From Rhodothermales bacterium (lineage in GTDB: Bacteria > Bacteroidota > Rhodothermia > Rhodothermales > VXPQ01), in NCBI GenBank assembly GCA_951812345.1, contig OX638295.1:2478965-2542964 (forward strand): 64,000 nt of DNA, read 5' to 3'. The translations under genes and the position numbers were made by a program. Within the stretch, counting starts at the first letter, position 1, and each line of letters opens with the position of its first letter. The notes under the pieces were generated by a model that ran no database searches, was not told the DNA's origin, and saw only the letters and a list, made by a program, of their open reading frames with translations. Of this stretch, positions 62,474 to 64,000 are shown piece after piece.

Positions 62474-63019
62474 ATGGTCGTAGCCCGCAGATACGCACGC
62501 GCGCTGTACGAGGAAGCCGAGCGCGCCTCGAAGGTCGAACGCGTCGACGCGGATATCGCGTTCGTCCGGGCGACTCTGGAGGAGTCGGAGGCGCTGGAGC
62601 AGCTTTTCCGGAATCCGGTCGTGGCCCGCGAGAAAAAACATGCGGTCGTACGCGCGTTGTTCGAAACGCGCCTGGACGATCTGACGCTGCGGTTTCTCGA
62701 CATGCTTGTCGGCAGGCAACGCGAAAGCCTGTTTGTCCGGATTGCACAGGCATGGCAAAGCCTGCATGACGAACGCCTCGGTATCGTGGAAGCCGAAGCC
62801 CGTGCCGCCTCGGAATTCAGCGAAGAGGAGCGCGCCGCACTGACGGAAGCGCTCGAGCAATTGACCGGCAAGAAGATTCGGCTGAACGTCCGCAAAGACG
62901 CCGGGCTGATCGGAGGACTGGTCGTTCGCATCGGAGACACGGTATACGACCGGAGCGTGCGCCACCGGCTGGAAGCGCTCCGCGACCGGGTGACGCTCCG
63001 TCCTCTTTCCACCAATTAA
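62474..63019 (+). CDS. atpH: F1Fo ATP synthase subunit delta
   Basis: This 181-aa OSCP/delta subunit has the N-terminal helical domain (ARRYARALYEEAERASKVE) and the C-terminal segment with IRLNVRKDAGLIGGLVVRIGDTVYDRSVRHRLEAL, both family hallmarks. It links the b stalk to the alpha subunits. Its ATG follows the repeat copy and no clear Shine-Dalgarno is visible, so the repeat supplies the region where one would lie. Confidence 0.93.
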   Translation: MVVARRYARALYEEAERASKVERVDADIAFVRATLEESEALEQLFRNPVVAREKKHAVVRALFETRLDDLTLRFLDMLVGRQRESLFVRIAQAWQSLHDERLGIVEAEARAASEFSEEERAALTEALEQLTGKKIRLNVRKDAGLIGGLVVRIGDTVYDRSVRHRLEALRDRVTLRPLSTN

Positions 63020-63099
63020 CCCTCGTGCATACCTCGATGAACCAGCCAGCCATCGCTTGACGAGCAAGCGCATGCGTAACCAGTGAAGATACAAACATT

Positions 63100-64000
63100 A
63101 TGACCACGTCAATTCGACCAGATGAAGTTACCTCGGTTCTGAAGAGCGCGTTCGGCGGTCTGGAAACAGGAACCGATGTCTACGAAGTCGGGACTGTCCT
63201 GCAAACAGGGGACGGCATCGCGCGGCTTTACGGACTTTCGAATGTACAGGCCGGGGAGTTGATCACGTTTCCGGCGAGCGGAACCACAGGCATGGTGCTC
63301 AATCTCGAGGAAGACAACATCGGGGTCGTGCTGTTCGGCGATGTCGATTCGGTCAAGGAGGGCGACGAGGCGCGCCGGACCCGACGCATCGCGTCGATCG
63401 ACGTTTCCGAGGGCATGCTGGGGCGCGTGATCGATCCGCTCGGCAACCCGATAGACGGGCGCGGGCCCATTGCGGGCGAATCCTTCGAAATGCCGCTGGA
63501 GCGGAAAGCCCCGGGCGTAATCTACAGACAGCCGGTGAGCGAGCCGCTCCAGACGGGCGTCAAGGCCATCGATTCGATGATCCCGATCGGACGGGGACAA
63601 CGGGAACTCGTCATTGGAGACCGGCAGACCGGCAAAACCGCCGTATTGATCGACACGATCATCAATCAGAAATCAACTCAGGAAACCGACAAGCCGGTTT
63701 TTTGCGTCTACGTGGCTATCGGGCAAAAAGCGTCCACCGTGGCCCACGTGATGCGGGCGCTCGAGGAGTACGGCGCCATGGACTATACGGTCATCGTGAG
63801 TGCACCAGCTTCGTCGCCGGCTCCGGTACAGTTCATTGCCCCGTATGCCGGGGCCTGCATCGGGGAATATTTCCGGGATACGGGCCGGCATGCCCTCGTG
63901 GTGTACGACGATCTTTCCAAGCAGGCCGTCGCCTATCGCGAACTGTCGTTGCTGTTGCGCCGTCCGCCGGGGCGCGAGGCGTATCCGGGCGACGTGTTTT
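63100..64000 (+). CDS. atpA: F1Fo ATP synthase subunit alpha, partial
   Basis: The first 300 residues of the alpha subunit are present. The N-terminal beta-barrel ([19 protein letters not shown]) and the nucleotide-binding domain with Walker [20 protein letters not shown] and the [32 protein letters not shown] segment are visible. The frame is open to the last base of the window, where the gene is cut. The 80-base gap to atpH contains no feature that I recognise. Confidence 0.97.
   Translation, partial: MTTSIRPDEVTSVLKSAFGGLETGTDVYEVGTVLQTGDGIARLYGLSNVQAGELITFPASGTTGMVLNLEEDNIGVVLFGDVDSVKEGDEARRTRRIASIDVSEGMLGRVIDPLGNPIDGRGPIAGESFEMPLERKAPGVIYRQPVSEPLQTGVKAIDSMIPIGRGQRELVIGDRQTGKTAVLIDTIINQKSTQETDKPVFCVYVAIGQKASTVAHVMRALEEYGAMDYTVIVSAPASSPAPVQFIAPYAGACIGEYFRDTGRHALVVYDDLSKQAVAYRELSLLLRRPPGREAYPGDVF

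Overview
The window is GC-rich chromosomal DNA, densely packed with single-copy housekeeping genes, with no phage, IS transposase, CRISPR array or resistance island that I can recognise. The gene content points to the Bacteroidota/Rhodothermota lineage, probably a Rhodothermia-like bacterium. The main reasons are a complete Bat operon with a batD-batE fusion, a giant SprA-type outer-membrane protein of the type IX secretion system (T9SS), a metallopeptidase ending in a T9SS sorting domain, a b558-type three-gene succinate dehydrogenase, and a Bacteroidota-style ATP synthase subunit a. This assignment is inferred from protein families, not from rRNA.

Layout: 1-6.8 kb, Bat operon (DUF4381-like protein, batA, batB, batC, batD/E). 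7.1-10.3 kb, dnaX, ybaB, recR. 10.3-12 kb, an orphan two-domain iron-type ABC permease. 12.4-20.6 kb, sprA, then lipB and a small unknown gene. 21.9-23.3 kb (minus), rsfS, a LytR_C protein and a secreted Gly/Tyr-rich protein. 23.5-25 kb, tsaD and a chorismate mutase. 25.1-27.7 kb (minus), the T9SS-secreted metallopeptidase. 27.9-28.3 kb, a lipoprotein. 28.4-34.4 kb (minus), a run rng, outer-membrane protein, small unknown gene, metallo-beta-lactamase-fold hydrolase, aroQ, murJ. 35-40.3 kb, citrate synthase, a Met/Asp/Glu-rich lipoprotein (minus) and sdhCAB. 40.5-43.5 kb (minus), an acyl-CoA carboxylase beta subunit and an unknown partner. 43.9-50.4 kb, a class III aminotransferase, NFACT/RqcH, uppP, der, a solitary nuoI and a DinB-like protein. 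50.5-53.3 kb, holA, an ECF-like sigma factor with a putative anti-sigma factor, and tRNA-Val(CAC). 53.3-58 kb, lysS (plus) against queG, a PKD/OmpA protein and rpsT (minus). 58.1-64 kb, an M23 peptidase, bactofilin and the ATP synthase operon (two AtpI-like genes, atpB, E, F, H, A; atpA runs off the end).

The genes fit an aerobic respiring cell with an OmpA-anchored envelope: TCA-cycle enzymes and complex II, F1Fo ATP synthase with a c-ring predicted to carry protons, peptidoglycan lipid-carrier handling (murJ, uppP), bactofilin with an M23 hydrolase, and T9SS machinery with a matching cargo.

The most unusual signal is non-coding. An approximately 32-43 bp palindromic element, with arms of the type AGGATACTCTGA / TCAGAGTATCCT around a loop resembling TTAAGTCCGCGAAGC, recurs at gene boundaries at about 1.16, 10.3, 12.0, 40.3, 40.5, 43.8, 53.1 and 62.45 kb. 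Several copies supply or directly abut a stop codon, and two sit immediately before a start codon. One inverted pair delimits a 265-bp structured segment that looks like a miniature inverted-repeat element. I do not recognise this family.
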